DNA of 64,000 bases from Methylophaga sp. 42_25_T18 (GCA_002163085.1 MAAJ01000011.1:1-64000); one strand, 5' to 3'; shown: positions 44,285 to 54,287, counted from the stretch's first letter. Notes: generated by a model from the letters alone, not told the origin. Numbers and translations are program-made.

Positions 44285-46015
44285 TTAATCAACAACCGGC
44301 AATACATTCTCAACCAACATCTGCACCGAACGTTGGTTACGAAATTCATTCACCGACAGACGATAATGTAGCAAGGCTTCGCCGCCTTGTTTTAACCAAT
44401 CGGGTTGTTGCTGCCTGAAGGCCATCGCCACAATATTTCGATTATTATTTAGGCTTAACGTTAGCCTGAGATGATCACCCTCTTGCCCTACCGTTCGAAT
44501 ATTATCGACTATAAACCGACCATGGAATTGTGGCTCGGGGAAACCTTGTCCCCATGGTGCAGCATTAGGCAATAATTCAGCCATGACCAGTGAAATATTC
44601 TCGTGCTCTATTTCACCATCGGAGTGTAAGCTTTGCTCTAACACGTCGGGTTCAACTTGTGATTGCAAGACACTCAAGAAGTATTGCTCAAATTCAGCTA
44701 AATCCTGTTGTTTAATCGTTAAACCAGCCGCCATAGCATGACCACCAAATTTTGATAATAACGCAGGATGTTGTGCTGCAACCAAGGCCAGGACATCACG
44801 AATATGGATCCCGGGAATGGACCGTGCTGAACCTTTGACTTCACCCTCATCGCCGGGCGCAAAGGCAATAACAGGGCGGTGTTGACGTTCTTTTATCCGT
44901 GAGGCTAATAACCCTACTACACCTTGATGCCAGTTTTCGTCATAAAGGCAATAGGCTAAGGGTTGCTCGTCAGCATCAAACGACATCTTCTCTAACATTT
45001 GTACGGCTTGATCTTGCATGTCTTTTTCAACCGCACGACGTTCTAGGTTAATACTATCTAATAACTGAGCGGCGGTTAAGGCTTCATCATAATCATCAGT
45101 GAGCAAGGTATTAATACCCAAGCCCATGTCTTCCATTCGGCCGGCAGCATTAAGCCTTGGAGCAACAGAGAAACCTAGATCGGTGGTGGCTAGATTTTCA
45201 GTTTGTTTGCCGGCCACTTGAATCAAGGCGTTAATACCTGCACAGGCTAAGGATTTACGCATTCGCGTTAAGCCAAGATTAACCAAGGTGCGATTAAGAC
45301 GATCCAATGGCACCACATCAGCGACAGTGCCCAAGGCAATCAGATCGAGCAAGTTGGTTAATTTAGGTTCAGCAATATTTTGTTGTTCGAACCAGCCTTG
45401 TTGTCTCAAATATTGACGTAAACCAAGCAATAAATAGAAACATACGCCAACGCCAGCCATATTTTTGCTAGGGAAGGTATCACCAGCTTGGTTGGGATTA
45501 ATAATGGCCTCTGCAGCAGGTAAGGTTTCACCTGGCAAATGATGATCGGTAACTAAGACTTTAATGCCACGTTTATGCGCCTGTTCAACCCCGGCTACAC
45601 TGGCAATGCCATTATCTACTGTAATCAATAAATCGGGCTGATTATCTTGTGGGATATCCGCTAGCAGTTCAGGCGTTAAACCATAGCCATGCACAAAGCG
45701 ATTAGGCACAATATAGTCGATATATTTAAGGCCCATCGCAGTTAAACCTCTGATCGCTACTGCACAACTGGTGGCACCATCGGTATCAAAATCTGCCACA
45801 ATCATAACCCGCCAGTTTTCTTGTAAAGCTTGATGCAATAAGACAACCGCTTTATCCATGCCTAATAACAAATCAGGTTTGGGTAATTCGGCTAAGGGAT
45901 AGGTGAGGTCTTGTTCTGATTTTATGCCTCGTGCGGCTAAGACTTTACGCAGGCACTCAGGCCATGACTCTGGCAGTGTTTGCCAGCCACTGTTATCTCG
46001 TTGTGTTATTTTCAT
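44285..46015 (-). CDS. recJ: Single-stranded-DNA-specific exonuclease RecJ
   Basis: A 576-residue DHH-family nuclease, the length of E. coli RecJ (577). Motif I is VADFDTDGATS (Asp75, 77 and 79); the DHH motif is VTDHHLPGE; GVGVCFYLL and APRLNAAGRM are further RecJ signatures, and GGHAMAAG belongs to DHHA1. It degrades ssDNA 5'-3' in recombination and mismatch repair. ATG 46015 overlaps the preceding stop as TAATG, so translation is probably coupled; the in-frame TTG 46030 is not favoured. It ends the reverse-strand operon of six genes. Confidence 0.94.
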   Translation of the reverse strand: MKITQRDNSGWQTLPESWPECLRKVLAARGIKSEQDLTYPLAELPKPDLLLGMDKAVVLLHQALQENWRVMIVADFDTDGATSCAVAIRGLTAMGLKYIDYIVPNRFVHGYGLTPELLADIPQDNQPDLLITVDNGIASVAGVEQAHKRGIKVLVTDHHLPGETLPAAEAIINPNQAGDTFPSKNMAGVGVCFYLLLGLRQYLRQQGWFEQQNIAEPKLTNLLDLIALGTVADVVPLDRLNRTLVNLGLTRMRKSLACAGINALIQVAGKQTENLATTDLGFSVAPRLNAAGRMEDMGLGINTLLTDDYDEALTAAQLLDSINLERRAVEKDMQDQAVQMLEKMSFDADEQPLAYCLYDENWHQGVVGLLASRIKERQHRPVIAFAPGDEGEVKGSARSIPGIHIRDVLALVAAQHPALLSKFGGHAMAAGLTIKQQDLAEFEQYFLSVLQSQVEPDVLEQSLHSDGEIEHENISLVMAELLPNAAPWGQGFPEPQFHGRFIVDNIRTVGQEGDHLRLTLSLNNNRNIVAMAFRQQQPDWLKQGGEALLHYRLSVNEFRNQRSVQMLVENVLPVVD

Positions 46016-46953
46016 TACCAAGGTTTCCAACAGTTAAAAGGTGTCAATTGATAACATCCATAATTAGGAATTTCTAAACTCACTTTGGCAAGTTTGTGCC
46101 ATTTAAGTTGTTGCCAAACAGTAGCTAAAACGTGATCAATGACGGTGAGTTGTTGCTGCCAATCACCTTCAAGTTCTAAAGGTTTAAACACAATAAGGTG
46201 TTTGCCTGATGTGTAAATCAGGTCAGCTTGTTCAAGCGTCGATTTGTGTTCAATATTTGCTTGGTTGGCGAGTTGCTGCAATAAAACATTGCCGCCAACG
46301 GTACTCTGCCAAGCATGTGGCTGAACGTTCAACTCACCCTTACCCCAGAACCAAAGGCTGTTGATCGGCAACTTGCCCTGTTGTTGTCGTTGCTCGTTTA
46401 ACGGCAAGTCAAACAATAACATTTGGATCTCATTCCACAACCGCAACCATGCCAAACGTGTTTGTTCGTCACCGCTGGGTAAAGAGTTATGTACGGCTTT
46501 GCCCGAAACCTCGGCTAAGGCGGTGAAATCTAATTCCGGCATGGCTGCTAAGCTAATAAACCACTGGTCTGAATTGTATTTTTCTAAGTTAGCGCCGAAC
46601 TCAGTTAATAGCGGTTGGATAGTGCTAATTAACTCATCCGCTTCCTCTTCAGTAATATCGAGTGAATCTGAAAATAATAATAGGCGATCACGATCGGCAT
46701 GTAGGTAGCAGGGATCGGCACATAAAACGTTTTGTTGTTCACTACGTAAACTAGCCAGCGGCAGGTCAGAAGTTGTCTGTGGCATTGCAGTGAAATGATT
46801 AATTAAGCTTCGTTCTAGGCTGGTCTCATTCGTCGTAAATGCGGCCTTGTTAAAGATTTTTTGTACGGTTGGCGGAAAGACTGTTTTATTGATTTCTTGC
46901 TGAACTAAACCTGCCATATTTGGCAAGATTACGCTGAGCTCTGCCTTAGCCAT
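46015..46953 (-). CDS. Conserved protein with phosphoglycerate-mutase-like annotation, function unproven
   Basis: A 312-residue cytoplasmic protein. ADPCYLHADRDRLLLF near residue 78 and LWFWGKGELN near residue 206 are found in a proteobacterial family often named cofactor-independent phosphoglycerate mutase, though the full catalytic site is not apparent. Members commonly sit beside recJ in gamma- and betaproteobacteria. Start ATG 46953 overlaps the hda end by 8 bases and its stop overlaps the recJ start. A role in nucleic-acid metabolism is possible from context only. Confidence 0.75.
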   Translation of the reverse strand: MAKAELSVILPNMAGLVQQEINKTVFPPTVQKIFNKAAFTTNETSLERSLINHFTAMPQTTSDLPLASLRSEQQNVLCADPCYLHADRDRLLLFSDSLDITEEEADELISTIQPLLTEFGANLEKYNSDQWFISLAAMPELDFTALAEVSGKAVHNSLPSGDEQTRLAWLRLWNEIQMLLFDLPLNEQRQQQGKLPINSLWFWGKGELNVQPHAWQSTVGGNVLLQQLANQANIEHKSTLEQADLIYTSGKHLIVFKPLELEGDWQQQLTVIDHVLATVWQQLKWHKLAKVSLEIPNYGCYQLTPFNCWKPW

Positions 46954-47650
46954 TTGCCAGCACTTGGCTTACAAACGGTATGGTCAATCGTCGTTTCTCA
47001 GCCAATGAGGCGTTGTCGAGCTTGTGTAATACCGCCATTAACTCGATCATCTCACGACCATAGTGACGTAATAAGTGCTGTGCTACATCTTCAGACAAGA
47101 TCAATCCTCGCGATTGAGCCTGAATGATTAAGGCTTGTTGTTTATCTTCATCACTCATTGAAGGTAATTGATAGACTAGCGCTGTAGCTAAACGTGAACA
47201 CAGATCGGGCAAACTAAATTCAATATTGGCCGGGCTCTTATCAGCGGCGATTAATATCTTCCCACCTGATACTTTCACCCGATTAAAACAATGAAATAAC
47301 GCTTCTTCCCACTCTTTTTTTCCAACAACCACGTCAATATCATCAAGACACAATAGATCTAATTGATCGATGGATTGTAAAATTTCTGGTTCTGCTGTGG
47401 CCATTAACTCAGCAAGCGACAGGTAAATCACATTAAAACCTGAGAGCTGTACTTTTTCTGCACAGGCAATCAATAAGTGAGATTTACCTACAGCGGCTTC
47501 GCCCCATAGATAAACAAAATCCATGCTTTGTAAATCACAAAACTCAGTCAACGCCTGATTAATTTCAGGCTGGCTGAAATAATAATTATCGAGGCGATAA
47601 ATTTCCTGATGGGTTAAACGCAAGGTCAATTGCGTGGCGGGTGCAGACAT
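46946..47650 (-). CDS. hda: DnaA regulatory inactivator Hda
   Basis: A 234-residue AAA+ protein resembling the DnaA ATPase domain. The N-terminal QLTLRL (residues 7-12) fits the sliding-clamp-binding motif of Hda, usually QLSLPL. Walker A is GEAAVGKSHL (50-59); CLDDIDVV is Walker B. Hda with clamp promotes DnaA-ATP hydrolysis (RIDA). The neighbours are perM-like upstream and the PGM-like gene downstream (overlap 8 bases). No replication origin is nearby. Confidence 0.92.
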   Translation of the reverse strand: MSAPATQLTLRLTHQEIYRLDNYYFSQPEINQALTEFCDLQSMDFVYLWGEAAVGKSHLLIACAEKVQLSGFNVIYLSLAELMATAEPEILQSIDQLDLLCLDDIDVVVGKKEWEEALFHCFNRVKVSGGKILIAADKSPANIEFSLPDLCSRLATALVYQLPSMSDEDKQQALIIQAQSRGLILSEDVAQHLLRHYGREMIELMAVLHKLDNASLAEKRRLTIPFVSQVLANG

Positions 47651-47662
47651 TCGAACTAAAAC

Positions 47663-48709
47663 CTAAGAATATAAAGGACTATCTAAATAACGTTGATGTG
47701 CATGGCGAAGTAATACCATGATCACCGCGGCTACGGGTAACGCTAATAATACACCGGTGAAACCAAATAATTGCCCACCGGCTAATACGGCAAATATTAC
47801 AGCAACAGGATGCAGACCGATACGCTCACCAACAAATCGTGGCGTTAACAGCATACCTTCTATCGCTTGAGCGACACCAAAGACCAATACCACCATTACT
47901 ACTGGCATCCATTCATGGAATTGGAAAAAGGCCGCAAGCCCCGCTAAGCCAATGCCAACCACTAGGCCTAGATAAGGGACAAAACTCAATATCCCTGCAA
48001 TCACGCCTAATAACAAAGCCAACTCCAAACCAATCATCGCCAGACCAATCGTATAAATAGAGGCTAAGGCCATCATCACCATCAATTGACCGCGCATAAA
48101 AGCGGCTAGCATTTCATCACATTCTAACGACAAGCTAATAAATTTGGCGGAATGACGTCTGGGTAATAACTCTCTAAAGCGAGCAACCAATAAATCCCAA
48201 TCACGTAATAAATAAAAGGTGAGCACAGGAACGAGCACCAGATTGACCAGCCATTGTAAAATGATGGCACCAGAACGTGTCATATAACTGAATATACCGC
48301 CGGCAACTTGGCCCATTTCAGACCAATAACTGGTTAATGCTTGTTTAATAGTACTAATATCAAACAAGTCAGTAGGTAAACCCAGCGAAAGCAACCAAGG
48401 TTGTACCGCTGAATGCAATACTGTGAGGTAGTCTGGCAGGCGTTTTAATAAGGCACCGATTTGCGAACTTAACATCGGTAGTAATACTAATAACAGTATG
48501 AGGAAAAACACAACTAAGACAGCAAAAACGATGGTTACTGACAGTGTACGCGACAGCTTCCAGCTTTCTAATTTGTCTACCAATGGATCGGCTAAATACG
48601 CTAATAAAGCTGATATAAAAAAGGGCATTAATACCGGTGCTAATTGATAAAACAACCAGCCAACAATGACTGCTCCAATCACAATTAACAGTTTATTGAT
48701 ATCGCTCAT
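47663..48709 (-). CDS. AI-2E transporter / PerM family membrane protein
   Basis: A 348-residue inner-membrane protein with about seven or eight hydrophobic segments and the family features: LAYLADPLVDKLE near the N-terminus, LLRDWDLL, ILSFVPYLG and GFTGVLLALPVAAV. The family includes autoinducer-2 exporters and putative permeases; the substrate is not known here. ATG 48709 overlaps the stop of the upstream gene (TAATG), which decides the start over the in-frame upstream codon 48748. It is 12 bases before hda. Confidence 0.88.
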   Translation of the reverse strand: MSDINKLLIVIGAVIVGWLFYQLAPVLMPFFISALLAYLADPLVDKLESWKLSRTLSVTIVFAVLVVFFLILLLVLLPMLSSQIGALLKRLPDYLTVLHSAVQPWLLSLGLPTDLFDISTIKQALTSYWSEMGQVAGGIFSYMTRSGAIILQWLVNLVLVPVLTFYLLRDWDLLVARFRELLPRRHSAKFISLSLECDEMLAAFMRGQLMVMMALASIYTIGLAMIGLELALLLGVIAGILSFVPYLGLVVGIGLAGLAAFFQFHEWMPVVMVVLVFGVAQAIEGMLLTPRFVGERIGLHPVAVIFAVLAGGQLFGFTGVLLALPVAAVIMVLLRHAHQRYLDSPLYS

Positions 48710-49263
48710 TACGACTTTTTCATCTGCTGCCATGCACGTAGTCCCCATACCAAAACATATTCAGTGCCACTATTAACGACACTCGCTACAACCAGCCACT
48801 TTCCGATAATGACTAATTGTTGAAACTCAGTAATCCATAACTGTTGTAACATCACCAACAATACCAACAATATTTGCATTACGGTGTTTATCTTACTGCT
48901 CCACAACGGCAGTAACTCAAATTGACCTACGACATAATGATAGGCTACGCCACCCAATACAATCATTAAATCACGACCGATAACCAACCATAATAACCAC
49001 ATAGGTAATAAACCCAACCAGGCCAATGTAGTAAAACTCGCTACCAACAATAGTTTGTCGGCAATAGGATCAAGTATCGAACCCAAGCGTGATTCCCAAT
49101 GATTATGTTTAGCTAAAAAACCATCCAACGCATCGGATATGCCTGCTATGGCAAATATCACTAAGGCGAGCATGAATTGTTCCGTCAACATCGCCCATAT
49201 GACGGGGATGATGAGTGCAATTCTTAATATCGATATGAGGTTCGGTATGTCTTTCCGAGTCAA
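48709..49263 (-). CDS. CDP-alcohol phosphatidyltransferase family protein
   Basis: A 184-residue membrane enzyme. The family motif D..DG..A........G...D...D is visible as DALDGFLAKHNHWESRLGSILDPIADK. About five hydrophobic helices. It makes phospholipid headgroup linkages, for example phosphatidylglycerophosphate (PgsA-like) or a eukaryotic-type cardiolipin synthase; which one cannot be told by eye. Its start overlaps the DUF2066 stop by four bases (ATGA), and its stop overlaps the perM start. Confidence 0.88.
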   Translation of the reverse strand: MTRKDIPNLISILRIALIIPVIWAMLTEQFMLALVIFAIAGISDALDGFLAKHNHWESRLGSILDPIADKLLLVASFTTLAWLGLLPMWLLWLVIGRDLMIVLGGVAYHYVVGQFELLPLWSSKINTVMQILLVLLVMLQQLWITEFQQLVIIGKWLVVASVVNSGTEYVLVWGLRAWQQMKKS

Positions 49264-50315
49264 GGCAACAACCGATAACGCAAAACACTTGAAGAGTTAT
49301 AACTCGTATCTTCCATCAATACTCGGCCAATAGACAATGTCTGGTTAAAGACGCTCTGCTCACCTTTCAGCGAAAGTGTGACGTCAACTTTGTCTGTCTC
49401 TAAGCTCGATAATTGCACATCCGAGACATATTGTAGTTTTGATAAATACTGCATTAACCGTGAAAAATCAGCATAGTCGCTAACATTGGTGACTTGTAAT
49501 GCTAATTGTTGTTCATACTGATTACTACTGACAACTTGGGTAAACCGGCGGGCTAAGCGATCAGTTAATTCTTCAATACCCGCTGATAACGCTGTTGGTA
49601 ACTCACCACGAGACTGCCAATTTTCCGATTGACCATTAATCAAAGCATGCCAATGAATTTGGCTATTGAAACTACCTTCCATAGAAACGCGGGCAATCAA
49701 TATTACCTGTGGTGCATAACGTTGTGACGCAAGCTCAATACTGTCTGAAAAATCACCCCATACATCAGCAAATTTAACTTGAGCATGATCTTGCAAATCC
49801 ATCACTGGCAGAAATATCGGCAAACCACGTAGTTCTGCAGCTTGCTCGAGCAAAACCGGAATATTATATTCGCTACTTTCTGAGCCTATTACTGTACGAT
49901 TTTGACCATCATCGAGCGCAATCCAGACTAAAACATCGGGTCTAGTCTTGCTCCAAATGGGCAACCCCAAATTAGTTAATGATTTATTAAGACTGGGTTC
50001 GTTAAATTTAAGCAATAATGCCAAGCGATCAGGTTGCGTTAAATCTTCATCAATTTCATTTATGCGTTCATATTGGAACTGTTGTACTAATTTATTTGCC
50101 TGACCTAGAACAGGGCTTAAATCAGTCACGTCGATGGCTGAACGGTCACCGACGACCTTAAGTATTACTTGTCGTAAGACTTGGGGTGCCAGTTGTTGCC
50201 GTTCTTGTTCACTTTGGGAAACCACAGGAACAGGAGATTGATATAAATTAGTAACCTCAGCGGCGAAGCTTTCGGTTGCTAACAAGGAAATTAGGACAAT
50301 AAATAATCTATGCAT
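49260..50315 (-). CDS. DUF2066 family exported protein
   Basis: A 351-residue protein with a signal peptide (1-18, ending FAA). The DUF2066 pattern is seen: VTNLYQSPVPVVSQSEQERQQLAPQ in short segments, with LRQVILKVVGD, PDVLVWIALDDG and LTDRLARRF. The family lies next to purM in many gammaproteobacteria. Function is unknown; the location is probably periplasmic. It leads the reverse-strand operon running to recJ and diverges from purM, 61 bases apart. Confidence 0.88.
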   Translation of the reverse strand: MHRLFIVLISLLATESFAAEVTNLYQSPVPVVSQSEQERQQLAPQVLRQVILKVVGDRSAIDVTDLSPVLGQANKLVQQFQYERINEIDEDLTQPDRLALLLKFNEPSLNKSLTNLGLPIWSKTRPDVLVWIALDDGQNRTVIGSESSEYNIPVLLEQAAELRGLPIFLPVMDLQDHAQVKFADVWGDFSDSIELASQRYAPQVILIARVSMEGSFNSQIHWHALINGQSENWQSRGELPTALSAGIEELTDRLARRFTQVVSSNQYEQQLALQVTNVSDYADFSRLMQYLSKLQYVSDVQLSSLETDKVDVTLSLKGEQSVFNQTLSIGRVLMEDTSYNSSSVLRYRLLP

Positions 50316-50376
50316 TGTGGTATTCTAACACGCTGTTTTTGACTGGTTACAGCCTTATTTATTTCAGGAATTTACG

Positions 50377-51438
50377 ATGACAAAAAGCGTGGATAACTCT
50401 ACCACATCTTCATTAAGCTACCGCGATGCCGGTGTTGATATCGAGGCAGGTAACGCCCTCGTAGATCGAATTAAACCTCTCGCTAAGAAAACACGACGCC
50501 CAGGAGTAATGGCTGGTTTAGGTGGCTTTGGCAGCATGTTTGAGTTGCCAGTCGACCGTTATAAACAACCAGTATTGGTTTCTGGCACCGATGGTGTCGG
50601 TACTAAATTACGTCTCGCCATCGAATCAGGCATACACAATACTATCGGTATTGATTTAGTTGCGATGTGTGTCAATGACATTATCGTACTAGGTGCTGAA
50701 CCGCTATTTTTCTTGGACTACTACGCAACAAGTAAATTAGATATTGATGTAGCAGAATCTGTTGTTTCCGGTATTGCCGAAGGCTGCATTCAAGCCGGTG
50801 CTGCATTAGTTGGTGGCGAAACGGCTGAAATGCCAAGCATGTATGAAGACGGTGATTACGATTTGGCTGGTTTCTGCGTCGGTGTGGTAGAAAAAGACAA
50901 TGCAATTGATGGTAGCCAAGTTCAAGCTGGCGACGTATTAATTGGTTTAGCTTCTTCAGGTCCTCATTCAAATGGCTACTCTTTAATTCGTAAAATTCTT
51001 GAACGTAGTCAAGATGAATTAAGCACAGCGTTTGCAGATAGCACATTAGGTGAACACCTTTTAGCGCCAACACGTATTTATGTTAAATCTTTATTGCAAT
51101 TGCATGAAAAAATTAATATACACGCCCTATCCCACATAACAGGTGGCGGTTTATTAGAAAATATTCCACGTGTATTGCCGGACAATGTTTCAGCCGTGAT
51201 TGATGCAAAAAGCTGGCAACGTCCAGCCATCTTTGACTGGCTACAAGAGCAAGGCAATGTTATTGATGAAGAAATGTACCGTACTTTCAATAACGGTATT
51301 GGCATGGTGATCTGTGTCGCAGCTAAAGATGCCGAGCGAACATTAAGTTTGCTGGCTGAACTGGGTGAAACGGCTTATCAAATTGGTCACATCGAAACAT
51401 CAGAACAAAAAACACCTGATGTGGTAATTAGTGGCTAA
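50377..51438 (+). CDS. purM: Phosphoribosylformylglycinamidine cyclo-ligase
   Basis: A 353-residue enzyme (AIR synthetase) of usual length. It begins [15 protein letters not shown] and substrate regions include [20 protein letters not shown] and [11 protein letters not shown]. It converts FGAM to AIR with ATP, the fifth step of de novo purine synthesis. ATG 50377 has AGGAA at good distance. purN starts one base inside its stop (TAATG). Divergence from the DUF2066 gene over 61 bases implies back-to-back promoters. Confidence 0.96.
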   Translation: MTKSVDNSTTSSLSYRDAGVDIEAGNALVDRIKPLAKKTRRPGVMAGLGGFGSMFELPVDRYKQPVLVSGTDGVGTKLRLAIESGIHNTIGIDLVAMCVNDIIVLGAEPLFFLDYYATSKLDIDVAESVVSGIAEGCIQAGAALVGGETAEMPSMYEDGDYDLAGFCVGVVEKDNAIDGSQVQAGDVLIGLASSGPHSNGYSLIRKILERSQDELSTAFADSTLGEHLLAPTRIYVKSLLQLHEKINIHALSHITGGGLLENIPRVLPDNVSAVIDAKSWQRPAIFDWLQEQGNVIDEEMYRTFNNGIGMVICVAAKDAERTLSLLAELGETAYQIGHIETSEQKTPDVVISG

Positions 51439-52034
51439 TGGCAGCTAACAAAACCAATGTTGTCATCCTGATTTCAGGTCGCGGCAGTAATATGAAGTCT
51501 ATCGTCAATGCCATCAATGCTGGTTCATTAGACGTGAATGTTGCGGCGGTTATTAGTAATCGACCTGGTGCGGCAGGGATTGAGTTTGCTCAGAAACAAG
51601 GCATTCAAAGTCTTGTTGTTGACCACAAAAACTTTGACTCACGTGAACAGTTTGACCAAACATTGGCCAAGGAGATCGATCAGTTTTCGCCTGACATCGT
51701 CGTGTTAGCTGGGTTTATGCGAATTTTAACCCCTGAATTTGTTAATCATTACGCTGGAAAACTGATTAATATTCATCCGTCGTTATTGCCAAAATTTAAA
51801 GGCCTCAACACACACCAGCGTGCGATAGATGCGGGTGAAAAAGAACATGGTGCTAGTGTGCATCTAGTCACTCCCGAACTTGATAACGGGCCAGTGATTT
51901 TACAAGCCCGGGTGCCAGTTCTACAAGATGATGATGCATCAACCTTAGCGGCAAGAGTATTGGAGCAAGAACACCAACTCTACCCAGATGCGATTAATAA
52001 ACTCGTCACCGAGAAACTCACGCAGACCGCATGA
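51438..52034 (+). CDS. purN: Phosphoribosylglycinamide formyltransferase (10-formyl-THF)
   Basis: A 198-residue GAR transformylase. VLISGRGSNMKSI is the substrate loop; the catalytic Asn-His-Asp set is in INIHPSLLPKFKG and the conserved HGASVHLV and ELDNGP segments. It formylates GAR in step three of purine synthesis. Its start overlaps the purM stop. The next gene (52036) follows at once. Confidence 0.95.
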   Translation: MAANKTNVVILISGRGSNMKSIVNAINAGSLDVNVAAVISNRPGAAGIEFAQKQGIQSLVVDHKNFDSREQFDQTLAKEIDQFSPDIVVLAGFMRILTPEFVNHYAGKLINIHPSLLPKFKGLNTHQRAIDAGEKEHGASVHLVTPELDNGPVILQARVPVLQDDDASTLAARVLEQEHQLYPDAINKLVTEKLTQTA

Positions 52035-52035
52035 T

Positions 52036-52806
52036 ATGAAAGGATTAGTCAGCACACTCTTTTTGTTGTTATTGCCGTTTGGCATATTGGCACAAGAGAT
52101 ACCTGACTTTTCAGCTAATTACTTAGTCAAACTAAACGGCCTGCAAGCAGGCGAGTTAAAACGTCGTTTAACCACCAATGCTGACGGCAGTCGTCAATTT
52201 AAGTCTGCCACCAAAGCCAAGGGAATCTTTTCCTTCTTTAAACCCGATCTGGTTGAAGAAACCAGCACTTGGCAATTTCTAGGCAGCCAAATTCGTCCCC
52301 AACATTATTTGTATGAACGTACGGGTGGGAAAAAAGACAAATACATGAGCCTTCAGTTTGATTGGCCGACAAACCAACTTTATATTGATGACAAAAAACA
52401 GCCTTGGCAACTTAAATTAGAACACGGTACCTTAGACAAATTGGTCTATCAGCTCGCCTTAATGTCGGATCTTGCCGATGAAAAAACGGCCTTTAACTAT
52501 CGCATTGCTGATGGTGGAAAACTTAAAAGTTACGACATCCGCATTGTTGATAAAGAAATAGTTACTACGCCTTTAGGTAAAATTGAAGCGATAAAGCTCA
52601 TTCGCTATCGTGAGGGGGAAAACAAACGCCAAACTACCTTGTGGTGTGCACCTCAACTGAATTATCTGCCCGTTAAATTAGAACATACAGAAAAAGGCGG
52701 CTCAGTATTCACTGCCCTACTCCGACGACTAAAAGGCATACCCACTGATGATGTCTTTATCCCAGTACAGTCAAAACCAAGTAGCTACGGCCAAGTTATT
52801 CACTAA
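52036..52806 (+). CDS. DUF3108 family exported protein
   Basis: A 256-residue protein with a signal peptide of about 20 residues. The beta-rich mature part has GLQAGELKRRL, KGIFSFFKPD and GKIEAIKLIR typical of DUF3108. The family is found beside purN in many gammaproteobacteria; function unknown, and outer-membrane or periplasmic location assumed. ATG 52036 is one base after the purN stop; an upstream ATG at 51988 lies inside purN and is not favoured. Confidence 0.85.
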   Translation: MKGLVSTLFLLLLPFGILAQEIPDFSANYLVKLNGLQAGELKRRLTTNADGSRQFKSATKAKGIFSFFKPDLVEETSTWQFLGSQIRPQHYLYERTGGKKDKYMSLQFDWPTNQLYIDDKKQPWQLKLEHGTLDKLVYQLALMSDLADEKTAFNYRIADGGKLKSYDIRIVDKEIVTTPLGKIEAIKLIRYREGENKRQTTLWCAPQLNYLPVKLEHTEKGGSVFTALLRRLKGIPTDDVFIPVQSKPSSYGQVIH

Positions 52807-52807
52807 T

Positions 52808-53416
52808 ATGACTAAAAAATTTGAAATTATTAAAGAAAAAACGGCCTATGACGGTTTTTTCAAACTAAAAGAATTCACCGTCAAACATACCTTATACAAA
52901 GGTGGCTGGAGCAATACCATTACCCGTGAATTGTTTCACCGTGGTAATTGTGTCGCCGTTTTACTCTATGATCCTAATCGTGATGAAGTCGTTATTATCG
53001 AACAGTTTCGTATCGGTGCATTGCAATTGCCCGATCCTGAACAAGCATGGTTATTAGAAGTCGTCGCAGGTGCAATTGAAGAAGGTGAAACTACTGAAGA
53101 AGTTGCTTATCGTGAATCTATTGAAGAAGCGGGTTGTGAAATTCAAGAACTGATCAAAATCAATGACTTCTTTACGTCACCAGGCGGCACCTCAGAACTA
53201 TTAACCTTGTATTGTGGCAAAGTTGATACTACCCATGTCGGTGGTGTTCATGGCCTTGAGCATGAAGATGAAGATATATCAGTTCAAGCGATGAAGTTTG
53301 ATGAGGTTTATCAATTACTGTTGGATGGGAAAATCCTGTCCGCCATTCCTATCATTGCGATCCAATGGTTGAAAATAAACCGGGATGAATTAATAAAATC
53401 ATGGCCATCAACCTAG
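52808..53416 (+). CDS. nudF: ADP-ribose pyrophosphatase (Nudix)
   Basis: A 202-residue Nudix hydrolase. The Nudix box is complete: G-AIEEG-E-TTEEVAY-RE-SIEEAG near residues 82-104. The FFTSPGGTSELLTLY segment follows, characteristic of NudF (ADP-ribose hydrolase). It cleaves ADP-ribose to AMP and ribose 5-phosphate. ATG 52808 comes one base after the DUF3108 stop, so the four genes purM-purN-DUF3108-nudF probably form one operon. Confidence 0.93.
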   Translation: MTKKFEIIKEKTAYDGFFKLKEFTVKHTLYKGGWSNTITRELFHRGNCVAVLLYDPNRDEVVIIEQFRIGALQLPDPEQAWLLEVVAGAIEEGETTEEVAYRESIEEAGCEIQELIKINDFFTSPGGTSELLTLYCGKVDTTHVGGVHGLEHEDEDISVQAMKFDEVYQLLLDGKILSAIPIIAIQWLKINRDELIKSWPST

Positions 53417-53615
53417 TCTTTTCAGGTATAACAAACCTCAATCACTCCTAGACAAAGCACCAGTAATACACTATCGTGGCACTCACTAGCAAGTTTACAC
53501 TTTATCCAACATTGTCAATAGGTTAGCGTCATTGCTGACACATTGGATGGATAATGCTTAAATATATTGTCTGTAGTTGCTGCGCAGATAGCATCAAAAA
53601 TAGGAAGATTTAATT

Positions 53616-54263
53616 ATGATTAAAGGCTTTTTTAAACTAATCAGTGGACTTGCACTACTGGTCTCTTACCATAGCTCAATTGCTGCAGTATTAGATTTTA
53701 CTGATAACAGCCTTATCGGTTCACTCTCTTCGGTCACTGATGGCTATAGAGGCACAATTGATGGTGTTGGTTTTACACTTACATCTACGGATGGAACCGT
53801 TAACTTTAATGAAAACTACGACGGCAGTCTAAGCACTGGTTGTGGAATTTTGGCATGCGATAAAGATGGTGCTGGTATTGATAATGATGAAATATCGCCC
53901 AACCAAACACTTACACTTACATTCGATAGTATAGTTTCATTTACTGCGTTTCATTTTCTTGATTTGTATGACGGAATTGGGACTGAACAAGCAACTATTA
54001 CATTAGATGGAAGCCTTCTTAGCTACATGTCTGCAACAGAAACAAGTGGCCAAGGTGGTTATGCTCGTTTAGAACTCTTGGGTCCTATGACAGGCCAAAT
54101 ACTTGAATTTACTGCTGCTCTAGGCGGGCTATTAAAGGATGATTCAAATAATGACTACGCTTTCGCAGGTGTGACTGTAAGTGCAGTGCCAGTCCCTGCT
54201 GCAATATGGCTGTTTGGCTCAGCTATCGTCGGTTTATTTGGATTCAGACGTACAACAAAATAA
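53616..54263 (+). CDS. VPLPA-CTERM (PEP-CTERM-type) exosortase-processed protein
   Basis: A 215-residue secreted protein: signal peptide (1-23), a beta-sandwich-like middle with TLTLTFDSIVSFTAFHF, and a C-terminal sorting signal VPVPAAIWLFGSAIVGLFGF followed by RR. That signal (VPxPA, hydrophobic helix, basic end) marks substrates of exosortase, which trims and releases or anchors the protein at the outer surface. No exosortase is in this window; one is expected elsewhere. The gene is monocistronic with a strong terminator. Confidence 0.85.
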   Translation: MIKGFFKLISGLALLVSYHSSIAAVLDFTDNSLIGSLSSVTDGYRGTIDGVGFTLTSTDGTVNFNENYDGSLSTGCGILACDKDGAGIDNDEISPNQTLTLTFDSIVSFTAFHFLDLYDGIGTEQATITLDGSLLSYMSATETSGQGGYARLELLGPMTGQILEFTAALGGLLKDDSNNDYAFAGVTVSAVPVPAAIWLFGSAIVGLFGFRRTTK

Positions 54264-54287
54264 GTCTCAAGCAAATATCTCTATAAA

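Noticed and set aside
44183..44371. Forward frame at the recJ end
   Set aside because: It overlaps recJ antisense, and its start lies in a palindromic repeat.
53477..53492. Possible sigma-54 site (TGGCAC... GC) before the VPLPA-CTERM gene
   Set aside because: GG and GC are nine bases apart instead of the required ten.
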